A program made the translations under genes and the position numbers. Source: Serratia ficaria (GTDB lineage Bacteria > Pseudomonadota > Gammaproteobacteria > Enterobacterales > Enterobacteriaceae). From it: a stretch of DNA of 64,000 nucleotides. This document shows, one piece after another, positions 7,408-15,318 of the stretch (position 1 is the stretch's first letter; each line of letters opens with the position of its first letter). The notes below the pieces were generated by a model, which saw nothing but the letters and a program-made list of their open reading frames with translations, made no database searches and was not told the DNA's origin. The stretch is from NCBI RefSeq assembly GCF_900187015.1, contig NZ_LT906479.1:1550001-1614000 (forward strand), in the 5' to 3' direction.

Positions 7408-7596
7408 ATGATGACACTGTCCGCTGATGGCGCGCCGGCACCGCGCCGGTTACTGTTTTTCCCCTGGCGCCGCTATCTGCTGCGCTACCGCACTCGCCAA
7501 TCGCTGCTGTTGCTGGACGACGCGCAGCTGGCGGACATCGGCCTGACCCGCGCGCAAGCGCGGCGGGAAGGGCGCAAGGCTTTTTGGCTGGAGTAA
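7408..7596 (+). CDS. DUF1127 (YjiS-like) small protein
   Basis: 62 residues, Arg-rich, with the DUF1127 core WRRYLLRYRTRQSLLLLDD followed by QLADIGLTRAQARREGRKAFW. Three consecutive in-frame ATGs occur (7405, 7408, 7411); the middle one is 6 nt from AAGGAG and is the best start. Small DUF1127 proteins are implicated in RNA binding and nutrient responses in alphaproteobacteria; no role can be assigned here. The gene is divergent from the MocR regulator, and a GST stub begins 7 nt downstream. Confidence 0.85.
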   Translation: MMTLSADGAPAPRRLLFFPWRRYLLRYRTRQSLLLLDDAQLADIGLTRAQARREGRKAFWLE

Positions 7597-7603
7597 GGGC
7601 GCG

Positions 7604-7687
7604 ATGCTGAAGCTACTGGGCAAGGCATCCTCGATCAACCTGCGCAAGATATTGTGGACCGGCACATCAGCTGCCGCTCGACGCTGA
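7604..7687 (+). pseudogene. Stub of a glutathione S-transferase gene
   Basis: A 27-codon frame. Its first 18 residues, MLKLLGKASSINLRKILW, are the typical thioredoxin-fold N-terminus of a bacterial GST, which should run about 200 residues. After residue 19 it passes into unrelated codons and stops. In another frame the following bases read R-H-I-S-C-R-S-T-L-I-L-K-stop, which could be the original C-terminus; this suggests an internal, frame-breaking deletion. It begins 7 nt after the DUF1127 stop, as in an operon. Confidence 0.6.
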
Positions 7688-7823
7688 TTTTGAAATAAAC
7701 GATTCATTTTAGCCGCTCCGGCCGGGGGAGATTGCGAACCGCCCCTGGGCCGTTGCAGCCATCTATCAGCGTTTCATGAACGCCATCACGAATATCATTT
7801 TTATGTTATCTCCGGCTTGTTAT

Positions 7824-7839
7824 TGAAATTTATATTTCA
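7824..7839. promoter_or_regulatory. Operator-like inverted repeat upstream of the Gfo/Idh/MocA gene
   Basis: TGAAAT and ATTTCA are separated by 4 bp in an AT-rich stretch about 80 bp before the dehydrogenase start. TGAAA-containing palindromes are common for RpiR/GntR-type sugar regulators; the actual regulator is not in view. Apart from this and the GST stub, the 7597-7916 gap shows no gene. Confidence 0.4.
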
Positions 7840-7916
7840 TATAAACCTGTGTCAGATGGTGCGTTTCATTGTGTGACGCGCCGCCACGTTATGGACATCG
7901 GCAACGGGAGAGGGTG

Positions 7917-9047
7917 ATGAAACAGGTACGCGTTGGGTTAATCGGCACCGGCTATATTGGGCGTTGTCACGCCATCGCTTATGCGCAGGCCGCTACGGTA
8001 TTTCCATTGAAGGGCGAGCTGGTGTTGGCGATGCTGGCGGAGGTGACGCCGGAGCTGGCGGCGCAGCGTGCGGCCGAATTCGGCTTTGCGCGTTCGACCG
8101 GCGACTGGCGGCAACTGGTTGCCGACCCGGCGATTGATGTGGTGGATATCTGCGCCCCGAACTTCCTGCATAAAGAGATGGCGCTGGAGGCGATCCGCCA
8201 CGGCAAACACGTCTATTCCGAAAAACCGTTGGCGCTGGACGCCGCCGACGCGGCGGAGATGGTGCAGGCCGCCCGCGCCAAAGGGGTCAAAACGCTGGTG
8301 GGCTTCAACTATATGAAAAACCCCACCAGCCAGCTGGCGCGCGAGATCATCGCCAACGGCGAGATCGGCGACGTGGTGCATTTTTACGGCACCCACAACG
8401 AGGATTATCTGGCCGATCCGCGCACGCCGATCGACTGGCACTGCCGCAAAGCCACCGCCGGCCTGGGGGCGTTGGGCGATCTGGCGGCGCACATCGTCAA
8501 TATGGCGCATTACCTGGTGGGGGACATCGTGGCGGTGTCCGGCGATATGCAGACCATCATCAAACAGCGTCCGGACGCTAACGACCCGACGCGGATGCAC
8601 CCGGTGGAAAACGAAGATCAGGCCAGCGCGCTGGTGCGTTTCGCCGGCGGCGCGATGGGCACCATCGAAACCTCGCGCATCGCCTGCGGGCGCAAAATGG
8701 GGCTGACCTACGTGGTGACCGGCACCAAAGGCACCTTGAGCTACACCCAGGAGCGGATGGCCGAGCTGAAGCTGTACCGCCACGATGAACCGGCGGCGCG
8801 GCAGGGCTTCAAAACGCTGCTGGTGGGGCCGCAGCATCCGGACTACGCCGCGTTTTGCATCAGCGCCGGGCACGGCATCGGCTTTAACGATCAGAAGACG
8901 GTGGAGATCCGCGATTTGGTCAACGGCATCGCCGCCGGCGACCGCCTGTGGCCGGATTTCGAAGAGGGCTGGAAGGTGTCTTGCGTGCTGGATGCGATTG
9001 CCGCTTCCGCGGAGCAGCGGCGCTGGCTGGAGATTAACCGCGACTGA
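7917..9047 (+). CDS. Gfo/Idh/MocA-family NAD(P)-dependent dehydrogenase
   Basis: 376 residues. GTGYIG at about residues 10-15 binds the nucleotide, and EKP at 102-104 is the family's signature near the nicotinamide, with its catalytic/cofactor lysine. The C-terminal two thirds form the mixed alpha/beta substrate domain. Such enzymes oxidise sugars, inositols or their derivatives. The ATG at 7917 follows GGGAGAGGG; the frame is open to 7869, but only this start places the Rossmann motif correctly. No catabolic neighbour reveals the substrate, although the convergent MFS carrier may supply it. Confidence 0.9.
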   Translation: MKQVRVGLIGTGYIGRCHAIAYAQAATVFPLKGELVLAMLAEVTPELAAQRAAEFGFARSTGDWRQLVADPAIDVVDICAPNFLHKEMALEAIRHGKHVYSEKPLALDAADAAEMVQAARAKGVKTLVGFNYMKNPTSQLAREIIANGEIGDVVHFYGTHNEDYLADPRTPIDWHCRKATAGLGALGDLAAHIVNMAHYLVGDIVAVSGDMQTIIKQRPDANDPTRMHPVENEDQASALVRFAGGAMGTIETSRIACGRKMGLTYVVTGTKGTLSYTQERMAELKLYRHDEPAARQGFKTLLVGPQHPDYAAFCISAGHGIGFNDQKTVEIRDLVNGIAAGDRLWPDFEEGWKVSCVLDAIAASAEQRRWLEINRD

Positions 9048-9058
9048 CGCGTCGGGAT

Positions 9059-9082
9059 GGCGCTCCCCGGTCGGGAAGCGCC
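9059..9082 (+). terminator. Hairpin after the dehydrogenase gene
   Basis: GGCGCT and AGCGCC arms, extended by CCC/GGG with one bulged A, lie 12 nt after the stop codon. There is no T-run, so it may be a 3'-end stabiliser or a Rho-assisted end rather than a true intrinsic terminator. Confidence 0.35.
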
Positions 9083-9172
9083 GTTAACCTGGTCAATTAA
9101 TACCTTAATAAGTTATTAGCCTGCCAGTTTGTTAACTTAATGCGCAATGCTCATGAGTATCGCGCCCGCTGT

Positions 9173-10657
9173 TTATGACGCGGTCGACTGGAAATCTTCC
9201 GCGTCCACGTCGTAGCCAGAGGGCTCCCAGCGAATGCTCAGCAACGCCGCCAGCCCGGCCAGCGGCGCCAGGGCGATCACCCAAAACACCCCGGTGCCCA
9301 GCGCTGCGGACAGCACCGGGAACAAGAACAGCGACAGGGTGGAGCTGGAGCGCATCAGCGTTTGGTTGAAACCGACGCCCACGCCGCGCAGCGAGGTCGG
9401 GTAGCTCAGCGAAGCGAAGGTCATGCTGTGCGAGCCCGGGCCGAAGCCCTGCCCCAGCAAGAACAGCGCCAGCATGCCGATCGATACCGCCGCCTCCGCG
9501 CCGCCGTCCGGCCTGCCGATCAGCGCCAGCCCCAGCAGCGCCGCCAGCTGGAACGCGTAGCCCAGCACGGTCATTTTCCAGGCGCCCACCCTCGGCACCA
9601 GCCGCACCGCAATCAGCCCGCCGACAAAGGCGAACAGCAGGTTCAGCGCCAGCGACACCAAAATGGTGCTGAGCATCGACTGCGCCAGGAAGCTGGACAA
9701 GATCACCGGCAGCCCGAAGGCCACGGCGTTATAGGCGAACGAGGAGGCGATGGCGATAACCGTGGCCAAAATGGTGCGGCGCAGATAAACCCCCTGCAGC
9801 AGCGCGCCGTAGTTGCGCCATGACGCGCGCCGGGCCTGCGCCGGTTTGCCGCGTTCGGCATCCGCGGCCACCACGGCGTTGACGTTATAGGAGCGGCGCA
9901 GAATGGCCGCCGCGCCCTCGAGATCGCCCTGGTTGGCTGCCCATACCGGCGACTCGCTCATATAGCGGCTGCGAATGGCGATGATCGCCAGCGCCGGCAC
10001 CGCGCCGAAACCGAGGATCAAACGCCACAGCCAGTCGGTATGGCTTTCCGGCAATACCGCATACAGCAGCAGCACCAGCAGGTAGGAGATGCTGATCGCC
10101 GCATACCAGGTGGGGCACCACATGGCGATGCGCGCCGCCTTGTTGCCGCGCCCGGACAGCTTGGAAAACTCCGCCAGAAACGCCATCGCCACCGGCAGAT
10201 CGATGCCGACCCCGAGGCCCATCACAAAACGCGCGCCGCCCAGCACCCACTCATTGGGTGCAAAGGCGCAGGCCAGCGCGGCGACCACGAAGAAGAACAT
10301 ATCGGCCATAAACACCCGGTAGCGACCAATCTTGTCGGTCAGGTACCCGCCGATAAAGGCGCCGATGATCGCCCCGAAGGTGATGGCCGAGGCCACCAGG
10401 CCGGTGCCGGTGGGCGTCAGGTTGAATTCGCGCGCTACGTCCTTGATGCCGAACGCCAGCGCGCCCAGATCGTAGGCGTCGAGGAATACGCCGCCCAGCG
10501 CAATCGCCACCACCACCCGGGCGTTGTTGCGTTTGGCCGCGCCGCCGTTGACCAGCGTCGAGACGTCGGCGGCGTTGCGGAGGAGGACCGCCTCGCCGGG
10601 CGGAAAATCTGAATTCCCTGCAGAAAGGGCGCCGGGCGCCGCAATATAACTGGACAT
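9173..10657 (-). CDS. MFS transporter (sugar/organic acid:H+ symporter type)
   Basis: 494 residues with about 12 hydrophobic segments. Early features are GGVFLDAYDLGALAFG (helix 1) and GGYLTDKIGRYRVF, the loop 2-3 D-x-x-G-R motif of the major facilitator superfamily. Helix 5 contains MGLGVGIDLPVAMAFLAEFS, as in sugar-porter and aromatic-acid:H+ symporters, and there is a long central loop. I chose the ATG at 10657, since the 20-codon extension upstream covers the promoter. The SD is weak. The promoter at 10728-10756 has an operator in its spacer. The substrate is unknown; it converges on the Gfo/Idh/MocA gene. Confidence 0.85.
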   Translation of the reverse strand: MSSYIAAPGALSAGNSDFPPGEAVLLRNAADVSTLVNGGAAKRNNARVVVAIALGGVFLDAYDLGALAFGIKDVAREFNLTPTGTGLVASAITFGAIIGAFIGGYLTDKIGRYRVFMADMFFFVVAALACAFAPNEWVLGGARFVMGLGVGIDLPVAMAFLAEFSKLSGRGNKAARIAMWCPTWYAAISISYLLVLLLYAVLPESHTDWLWRLILGFGAVPALAIIAIRSRYMSESPVWAANQGDLEGAAAILRRSYNVNAVVAADAERGKPAQARRASWRNYGALLQGVYLRRTILATVIAIASSFAYNAVAFGLPVILSSFLAQSMLSTILVSLALNLLFAFVGGLIAVRLVPRVGAWKMTVLGYAFQLAALLGLALIGRPDGGAEAAVSIGMLALFLLGQGFGPGSHSMTFASLSYPTSLRGVGVGFNQTLMRSSSTLSLFLFPVLSAALGTGVFWVIALAPLAGLAALLSIRWEPSGYDVDAEDFQSTAS

Positions 10658-10727
10658 GATATTTTTTCTTGGTAGGCAAAAATCCGAGCATAACGGTGCG
10701 CCGTCGGCGCTCACCAATTCTTTCTGG

Positions 10728-10756
10728 TTATAAGCTTACAACCGCAGGTTGTTGAA
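10728..10756 (-). promoter_or_regulatory. MFS promoter with a palindromic operator in the spacer
   Basis: On the minus strand TTCAAC (-35, 10756-10751) and TTATAA (-10, 10733-10728) are 17 bp apart. The spacer is occupied by the palindrome ACAACC-GCA-GGTTGT (10738-10752), a 15-bp site ideally placed for repression. No regulator gene is adjacent. Confidence 0.55.
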
Positions 10757-10800
10757 AAATCATCATGTTAAGAGGAATTTAACCATGCTCCTGGCGGGGA

Positions 10801-11865
10801 TTAATCCCAGCGCAGCACCGCTTTGATCGCCAAACCCGCCTGCGCCTCGGCCAGCGCCCGGTTGATGTCCTGAAACGGATAGAAGCGAATCAGCCGATCG
10901 AACGGAAACTGACCGTCCTGCCAGCGGGCAATCATCCACGGGATGAATCGCTGCGGCACGGCGTCGCCCTGGATCACGCTCAATACCCGGCGATCGTGAG
11001 AAAGTTTCATCGCCGGGCCGCCGGCCAGGCGCGCCATGCCGCCGCCGGGGCGCAGCAGCGCGCGCGCCAGCCGATCCAACCGCGCATCGCCGCTGGTTTC
11101 CACCGCGTGATCCAGCTGCGGAGCCAGCCGCCGCAACTGCCGTTCCAACTGCGGATCTTCGCCGTGCAGCGCGGCGGTGGCGCCCAGCTCGCTCGCCAGC
11201 CGCAGGCGCTGCGGATGAATATCCAGCGCGATGATGGGGGCGGCGCGCCGGATGCGGGCCGCCATCAATGCGGCCATGCCGACCGTACCGACGCCGACGA
11301 TCAGCAGGCTCTGCCCGGCCTGCACGTCGAGGGTGTTGATGACGGTGCCGGCGCCGGTTTGCAATCCGCAGCCGAGCGGCGCCAGCACCGGCAGCGGCAG
11401 TTCCTTCGGCACTTTTACCAGGTTGCGTTCGTTCGCCAGGCTGTGGCTGGCGAACGAGGATTGGCCGAAGAAATGGCCATGCAGCGGAGCGGGGTAGCCA
11501 CTGCTGCCGTCCAGCCGCTGAAACGCAAAGTTGAGCCGCCAGAAGTGCTCGCAGTGCGCCGGGTTTTGCCGCAGGCAGGCCGGGCAGCGGCCGCAGGACT
11601 GATAGGACAGCACCACCGCATCCCCCGGCTGCACGCTGCGCACCGCGCTGCCGATCTGCTCGACGATGCCGGCGCCCTCATGGCCGAGAATCGAGCCTGC
11701 GGCGGCGCCGGCGCAGCAGCTGAGGTCGGTATGGCAGATGCCGCAGGCCGCCAGCCGCACCCGCACCTCATCCGCCCGCGGCGGCCGCAGCCGCAGCCGG
11801 CGAAACGCCAGGGGGGCGCCTTCTGCGCTGACTACCGCCGCCCGATGCGGCCGTGGCTCGTTCAT
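10801..11865 (-). CDS. Zinc-dependent alcohol dehydrogenase (MDR family)
   Basis: 354 residues. Cys44 (GICHTD) and His62-Glu63 (GHEGAG) are catalytic-zinc ligands; Cys91, Cys94, Cys97 and Cys105 (CGRCPACLRQNPAHC) bind the structural zinc. VGVGTVG at about 195-201 is the NAD Rossmann motif. The long form with both zincs resembles aryl-alcohol/class III dehydrogenases. I chose the ATG at 11865 (MNEPRPH); the ORF runs 32 codons further upstream into sequence with no family similarity. The MFS gene follows on the same strand but has its own promoter. The substrate is not predictable. Confidence 0.88.
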   Translation of the reverse strand: MNEPRPHRAAVVSAEGAPLAFRRLRLRPPRADEVRVRLAACGICHTDLSCCAGAAAGSILGHEGAGIVEQIGSAVRSVQPGDAVVLSYQSCGRCPACLRQNPAHCEHFWRLNFAFQRLDGSSGYPAPLHGHFFGQSSFASHSLANERNLVKVPKELPLPVLAPLGCGLQTGAGTVINTLDVQAGQSLLIVGVGTVGMAALMAARIRRAAPIIALDIHPQRLRLASELGATAALHGEDPQLERQLRRLAPQLDHAVETSGDARLDRLARALLRPGGGMARLAGGPAMKLSHDRRVLSVIQGDAVPQRFIPWMIARWQDGQFPFDRLIRFYPFQDINRALAEAQAGLAIKAVLRWD

Positions 11866-12014
11866 TCGCTTTTGCCCGTTGAGAAGGTGTTTCAGGTCCT
11901 TCTGATTATAGTTTCCCCGCCGCACGGCGGGGCAAGACGGCCAGATCGCCGGGCGGCTCATGCAACCAGCTGATTTTTAACTTTGCTTTGCCGCTTTCGT
12001 TATTTTGAGCGGCC

Positions 12015-12060
12015 CTGCGGCTCGCAGATACTGAGGAAAATCCCCTTACGCGAGCCGCAG
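12015..12060 (+). other. Perfect 11-bp inverted repeat covering the desaturase leader
   Basis: CTGCGGCTCGC (12015-12025) and GCGAGCCGCAG (12050-12060) can form a GC-rich hairpin ending one base before the desaturase ATG. The 24-nt loop holds GAGG and a smaller AGGA/TCCC self-complement. No other SD is visible in front of the start. It could be an mRNA structure controlling translation or a long dyad operator. Confidence 0.55.
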
Positions 12061-12061
12061 C

Positions 12062-13129
12062 ATGCCCCTGGAAAAAAGCCACAGCCACTATTTGCACCCT
12101 GAACAACGTCAGCGGATCCGGCAGCTTTATCGGCGTTGGTATTGGCGGTTGGAGCTGCCCACCTGGGGGATTATGGCGGCGGTATACGGCGGCTGGTTCG
12201 GCGTTGCGCACTATTGGCAGGCGCTGGGCCCCTGGCTCGGCACGCCGCTGCTGATCCTGCTCACCACCTGGTATCTGTCGCTGCAACATGAGCTGATCCA
12301 CGGCCATCCGACGCGCTGGCCGCGGGTCAATCAGCTGTTCGGCCTGTTGCCGCTGGCGGTGTGGTATCCCTATGGCCTGTATCGCGATTCGCATATTCGG
12401 CACCACCGCAACGAACACCTGACCGATCCGCATGAGGATCCCGAAAGCTATTATTTCAGCGAGGCGCAGTGGCGGCGTTTTCCGCGGCTCTTCCCCGTGC
12501 TGGCCGGCGTGCGCAATACGCTGGCCGGCCGGGTGGCGCTGGGCCCGGCGTTGGATATCGCCGCCACGCTGGGCCAGGCGCTGAAGGCTGTCGCCGGCGG
12601 CGAGCGGCGCACGCTGGCGATGTGGCTGGTGCATCTGCTGCTGCTGGCGGCGGTGCTGCGCTGGCTGCAGGCGCAGGGCGTCGGCGCGGCATTTTATCTG
12701 CTGGCCGTCAGCTACCCGGCGCTGGCGCTGACCAAGGTGAGATCGTTTTTCGAGCACCGCGCCGTGGAAGCCCCGCAGGCACGTTCTATTATTAATGAGG
12801 CGGGCTGGCCGTGGCGGCTGCTGTTTCTCAATCTGAACTATCATTTAGTACACCATGATCTGCCGGGCCTGCCGTGGTACGGTTTACGCGAGGTGTATCT
12901 GGCGGAGCGCGGCGCCTATCGGCAGCGCAGCCAGGGATTCGTGGTGCAGGGCTATGGCGCGTGGGTGAACGATTATGCGTTTACGCCCATCGACGTCGGG
13001 GTCCACCCGTTCAGCGGCGGCGAGCCGCCTGAACAGCCGCCGGGCGATGGCGAAGCCTGGCCGGCGGAGACATTAATTGCGCGATGGAAGCGCGCTTCTC
13101 AAGATTTTCCAACCGATCTGGCCAAATAG
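12062..13129 (+). CDS. Membrane fatty acid desaturase family protein
   Basis: 355 residues with three histidine boxes of the membrane di-iron desaturase/hydroxylase family: HELIHGH (76-82), HIRHHRNEH (111-119) and NYHLVHHD (about 260). Hydrophobic segments fall at about 35-70 and 195-230. The enzyme should act on lipid acyl chains or a related hydrophobic substrate at the inner membrane. No alternative in-frame start exists upstream because a TGA precedes it at 12032, and the ATG lacks a proper SD since the leader is folded into the repeat at 12015-12060. It is divergent from the alcohol dehydrogenase. Confidence 0.85.
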   Translation: MPLEKSHSHYLHPEQRQRIRQLYRRWYWRLELPTWGIMAAVYGGWFGVAHYWQALGPWLGTPLLILLTTWYLSLQHELIHGHPTRWPRVNQLFGLLPLAVWYPYGLYRDSHIRHHRNEHLTDPHEDPESYYFSEAQWRRFPRLFPVLAGVRNTLAGRVALGPALDIAATLGQALKAVAGGERRTLAMWLVHLLLLAAVLRWLQAQGVGAAFYLLAVSYPALALTKVRSFFEHRAVEAPQARSIINEAGWPWRLLFLNLNYHLVHHDLPGLPWYGLREVYLAERGAYRQRSQGFVVQGYGAWVNDYAFTPIDVGVHPFSGGEPPEQPPGDGEAWPAETLIARWKRASQDFPTDLAK

Positions 13130-13157
13130 CCGGAAAGCACACAACCAGAGGAAAAGT

Positions 13158-14087
13158 ATGGCAATCACCCCATCACGCGGACGTTTCTTTGCACTGGCGC
13201 TGACCCTGCTGGCCGCCAGCGGCCTGGCGCAGGCGGCGGACTCGGTGCGCGTCGGTTCCAAGATCGACACCGAAGGCTCGCTGCTCGGCAACATCATCGT
13301 GCAGGTGCTGGAATCCAACGGCATCAAGACCACCAACAAGCTGCAGCTCGGCACCACCAAGGTGTTGCGCGGGGCGATCGCTTCCGGCGAGATTGACCTG
13401 TATCCGGAATACACCGGCAACGGCGCGTTCTTCTTCTCCGATGAGAAAGATCCGGCGTGGAAAAACGCTCGGGCCGGATTCGAAAAGGTGAAGCAGCTCG
13501 ATTACGACAAAAATAAAATCGTCTGGTTGGACGCTGCGCCGGCCAACAACACCTGGACTATCGCCATTCGTCAGGACGTGGCGGACGCCAACCATCTGAA
13601 AACCCTGGCCGACCTTGGCAAGTGGATCAGCGGCGGCGGCAAATTCAAGCTGGCGGCGTCGGCGGAATTCATCGAACGCCCGGATGCGCTGCCGGCGTTC
13701 CAGAACGCCTACGGCTTCAAACTGAATCAGGATCAGCTGCTGTCGCTGGCCGGCGGCGATACCGCGGTGACCATCAAGGCGGCGGCGGAACAGACCTCCG
13801 GCGTGAATGCGGCGATGGCCTACGGCACCGACGGCCCGGTGGCGGCGCTGGGTTTGCAGACGCTGGAGGATCCTAAAGGGGTGCAACCGATTTACGCCCC
13901 GGCGCCGATCATTCGCGAAGCGGCTCTGAAGCAGCACGCCAATATCCCCGAGTTGCTGAAGCCGGTCTTCGCCTCGCTGGACGGCCCGACGCTGCAGAAG
14001 CTCAACGCGCAGATTGCGGTGGAGGGCCAGGACGCCAAACAGGTGGCGGCCGCTTACCTGAAAGAGAAAGGGTTTGTTAAGGGATAG
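13158..14087 (+). CDS. osmF: Glycine betaine-type ABC transporter periplasmic binding protein
   Basis: 309 residues with a Sec signal peptide (basic start, hydrophobic core, cleavage near residue 27 in LAQAADS). The mature part is of the OpuAC/ProX type. It is followed by permease, ATPase and permease genes in the order of E. coli yehZ(osmF)-yehY-yehX-yehW, an osmotically and RpoS-regulated low-affinity betaine transporter. The ATG at 13158 has AGAGG upstream; the frame is open to 13077, but that extension precedes the signal peptide and overlaps the desaturase gene. Confidence 0.9.
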   Translation: MAITPSRGRFFALALTLLAASGLAQAADSVRVGSKIDTEGSLLGNIIVQVLESNGIKTTNKLQLGTTKVLRGAIASGEIDLYPEYTGNGAFFFSDEKDPAWKNARAGFEKVKQLDYDKNKIVWLDAAPANNTWTIAIRQDVADANHLKTLADLGKWISGGGKFKLAASAEFIERPDALPAFQNAYGFKLNQDQLLSLAGGDTAVTIKAAAEQTSGVNAAMAYGTDGPVAALGLQTLEDPKGVQPIYAPAPIIREAALKQHANIPELLKPVFASLDGPTLQKLNAQIAVEGQDAKQVAAAYLKEKGFVKG

Positions 14088-14097
14088 CGCTGAGGCT

Positions 14098-14122
14098 CCC
14101 CCTCTTCCGCCGGAAGAGGGGG
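14098..14122 (+). other. Intercistronic hairpin between osmF and yehY
   Basis: An 11-bp perfect stem (CCCCCTCTTCC / GGAAGAGGGGG) with a 3-nt loop lies 10 nt after the osmF stop. It has no T-run. It would protect the osmF mRNA 3' end and lower expression of the membrane genes relative to the binding protein, a common arrangement in ABC operons. Confidence 0.7.
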
Positions 14123-14160
14123 AGAACAGGGCCCATTTGTTATGGAGCCGGAGAGTTTCT

Positions 14161-15318
14161 TTGATTGCCGTAAATAACCGCGTATTACTGACACTGTTTA
14201 TCCTGTTGCTGCTGGCCGCGTTTGGCCTGCCGTTCCTCAGCTATGCCCCCAATCGCCTGCTGTCGGGCAAAAGCATTTCCCTGATTTCCCTGTTGCACGG
14301 CCCGGCGCTGTGGCTGCTGCTGCCGATGCTGGCGCTGGCGATCCTCAGCCTGCTGCGGCCGCTGCGCCGCCGGGCCTGTTTGACGGCGCTGGCCGCCTGC
14401 GGTTTGCTGACGCTGACCTTCTGGCTCAGCGGCCACGCCGCCGGGCAGTTGGCGCAGCAGGGCTCGCGGCTGGCGCGCACCTCCTGGGGCAGCGGCTGCT
14501 GGCTGATGATGGCGTTGAGCCTGTTGATCGCCGCCGATGCCATGACGCGCATCACCGCTTCGCACCTGTGGCGCATTCTGGGCAATACGCTGGCGGTGCT
14601 GCCGACGGCGGCGCTGCTGTTCAGCCATCAGCTCGATCAGCTGTCGCTGCTGAAGGAATATCACAACCGGCAGGACGTGTTCGACGCCGCGCTGTGGCAG
14701 CATCTGACCATCCTGCTGGCGACGCTGGCGCCGGCGTTGGCGATCGGCGTGCCGCTGGGGGTGCTGTGTTTCCGCTCCGAACGCTGGCAGACCCCGATAT
14801 TCTCTACGCTCAACATCATTCAGACCGTGCCGTCGATTGCGCTGTTCGGCCTGCTGATTGCGCCGCTGGCGGGGCTGGCGACGGCGGTGCCCTGGCTGGC
14901 GGAACACGGCGTCAGCGGTATCGGCATGGCGCCGGCGATAGTCGCCCTGGTGCTGTATGCCTTGCTGCCGCTGGTGCGCAGCGTGGTGGCCGGGCTGCAG
15001 AGCGTGCCGGCCAGCGTGATTGAATCCGCGACCGGCATGGGGCTGACCCGCGGGCAGATTTTCCTGCGGGTGCAGTTGCCGTTGGCGCTGCCGCTGTTTC
15101 TGACCGGGGTGCGCATCCTGGCGGTGCAGACCGTCGGCATGGCGGTGGTGGCGGCGCTGATCGGCGCCGGCGGCTTTGGCGCCATCGTATTCCAGGGGCT
15201 GCTCAGCAGCGCGCTGGATCTGGTGCTGCTGGGGGTGATCCCGGTGATCCTGATGGCGGTAATCGTCGATTCGCTGTTTAAATTCATTGTTTCAATTTTG
15301 GAAGTGTCGCGCCGATGA
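14161..15318 (+). CDS. yehY: Glycine betaine-type ABC transporter permease YehY
   Basis: 385 residues, the same length as I recall for E. coli YehY, with several N-terminal hydrophobic segments and the BPD-type permease domain in the C-terminal half (helix containing VIESATGMGLTRGQIFLRVQ, the EAA loop). No ATG fits; the best start is TTG at 14161, with GGAGAG 5 nt ahead. The frame also reads upstream through the hairpin at 14098, but that part lacks similarity. The stop overlaps the yehX ATG (ATGA), so the two are translationally coupled. Confidence 0.88.
   Translation: MIAVNNRVLLTLFILLLLAAFGLPFLSYAPNRLLSGKSISLISLLHGPALWLLLPMLALAILSLLRPLRRRACLTALAACGLLTLTFWLSGHAAGQLAQQGSRLARTSWGSGCWLMMALSLLIAADAMTRITASHLWRILGNTLAVLPTAALLFSHQLDQLSLLKEYHNRQDVFDAALWQHLTILLATLAPALAIGVPLGVLCFRSERWQTPIFSTLNIIQTVPSIALFGLLIAPLAGLATAVPWLAEHGVSGIGMAPAIVALVLYALLPLVRSVVAGLQSVPASVIESATGMGLTRGQIFLRVQLPLALPLFLTGVRILAVQTVGMAVVAALIGAGGFGAIVFQGLLSSALDLVLLGVIPVILMAVIVDSLFKFIVSILEVSRR

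Noticed and set aside
10785..10826. A 13-codon plus-strand frame with a good SD (AGAGGAA) before the alcohol dehydrogenase end
   Set aside because: It is very short, overlaps the 3' end of the dehydrogenase gene on the other strand, and resembles no protein start; could be chance.
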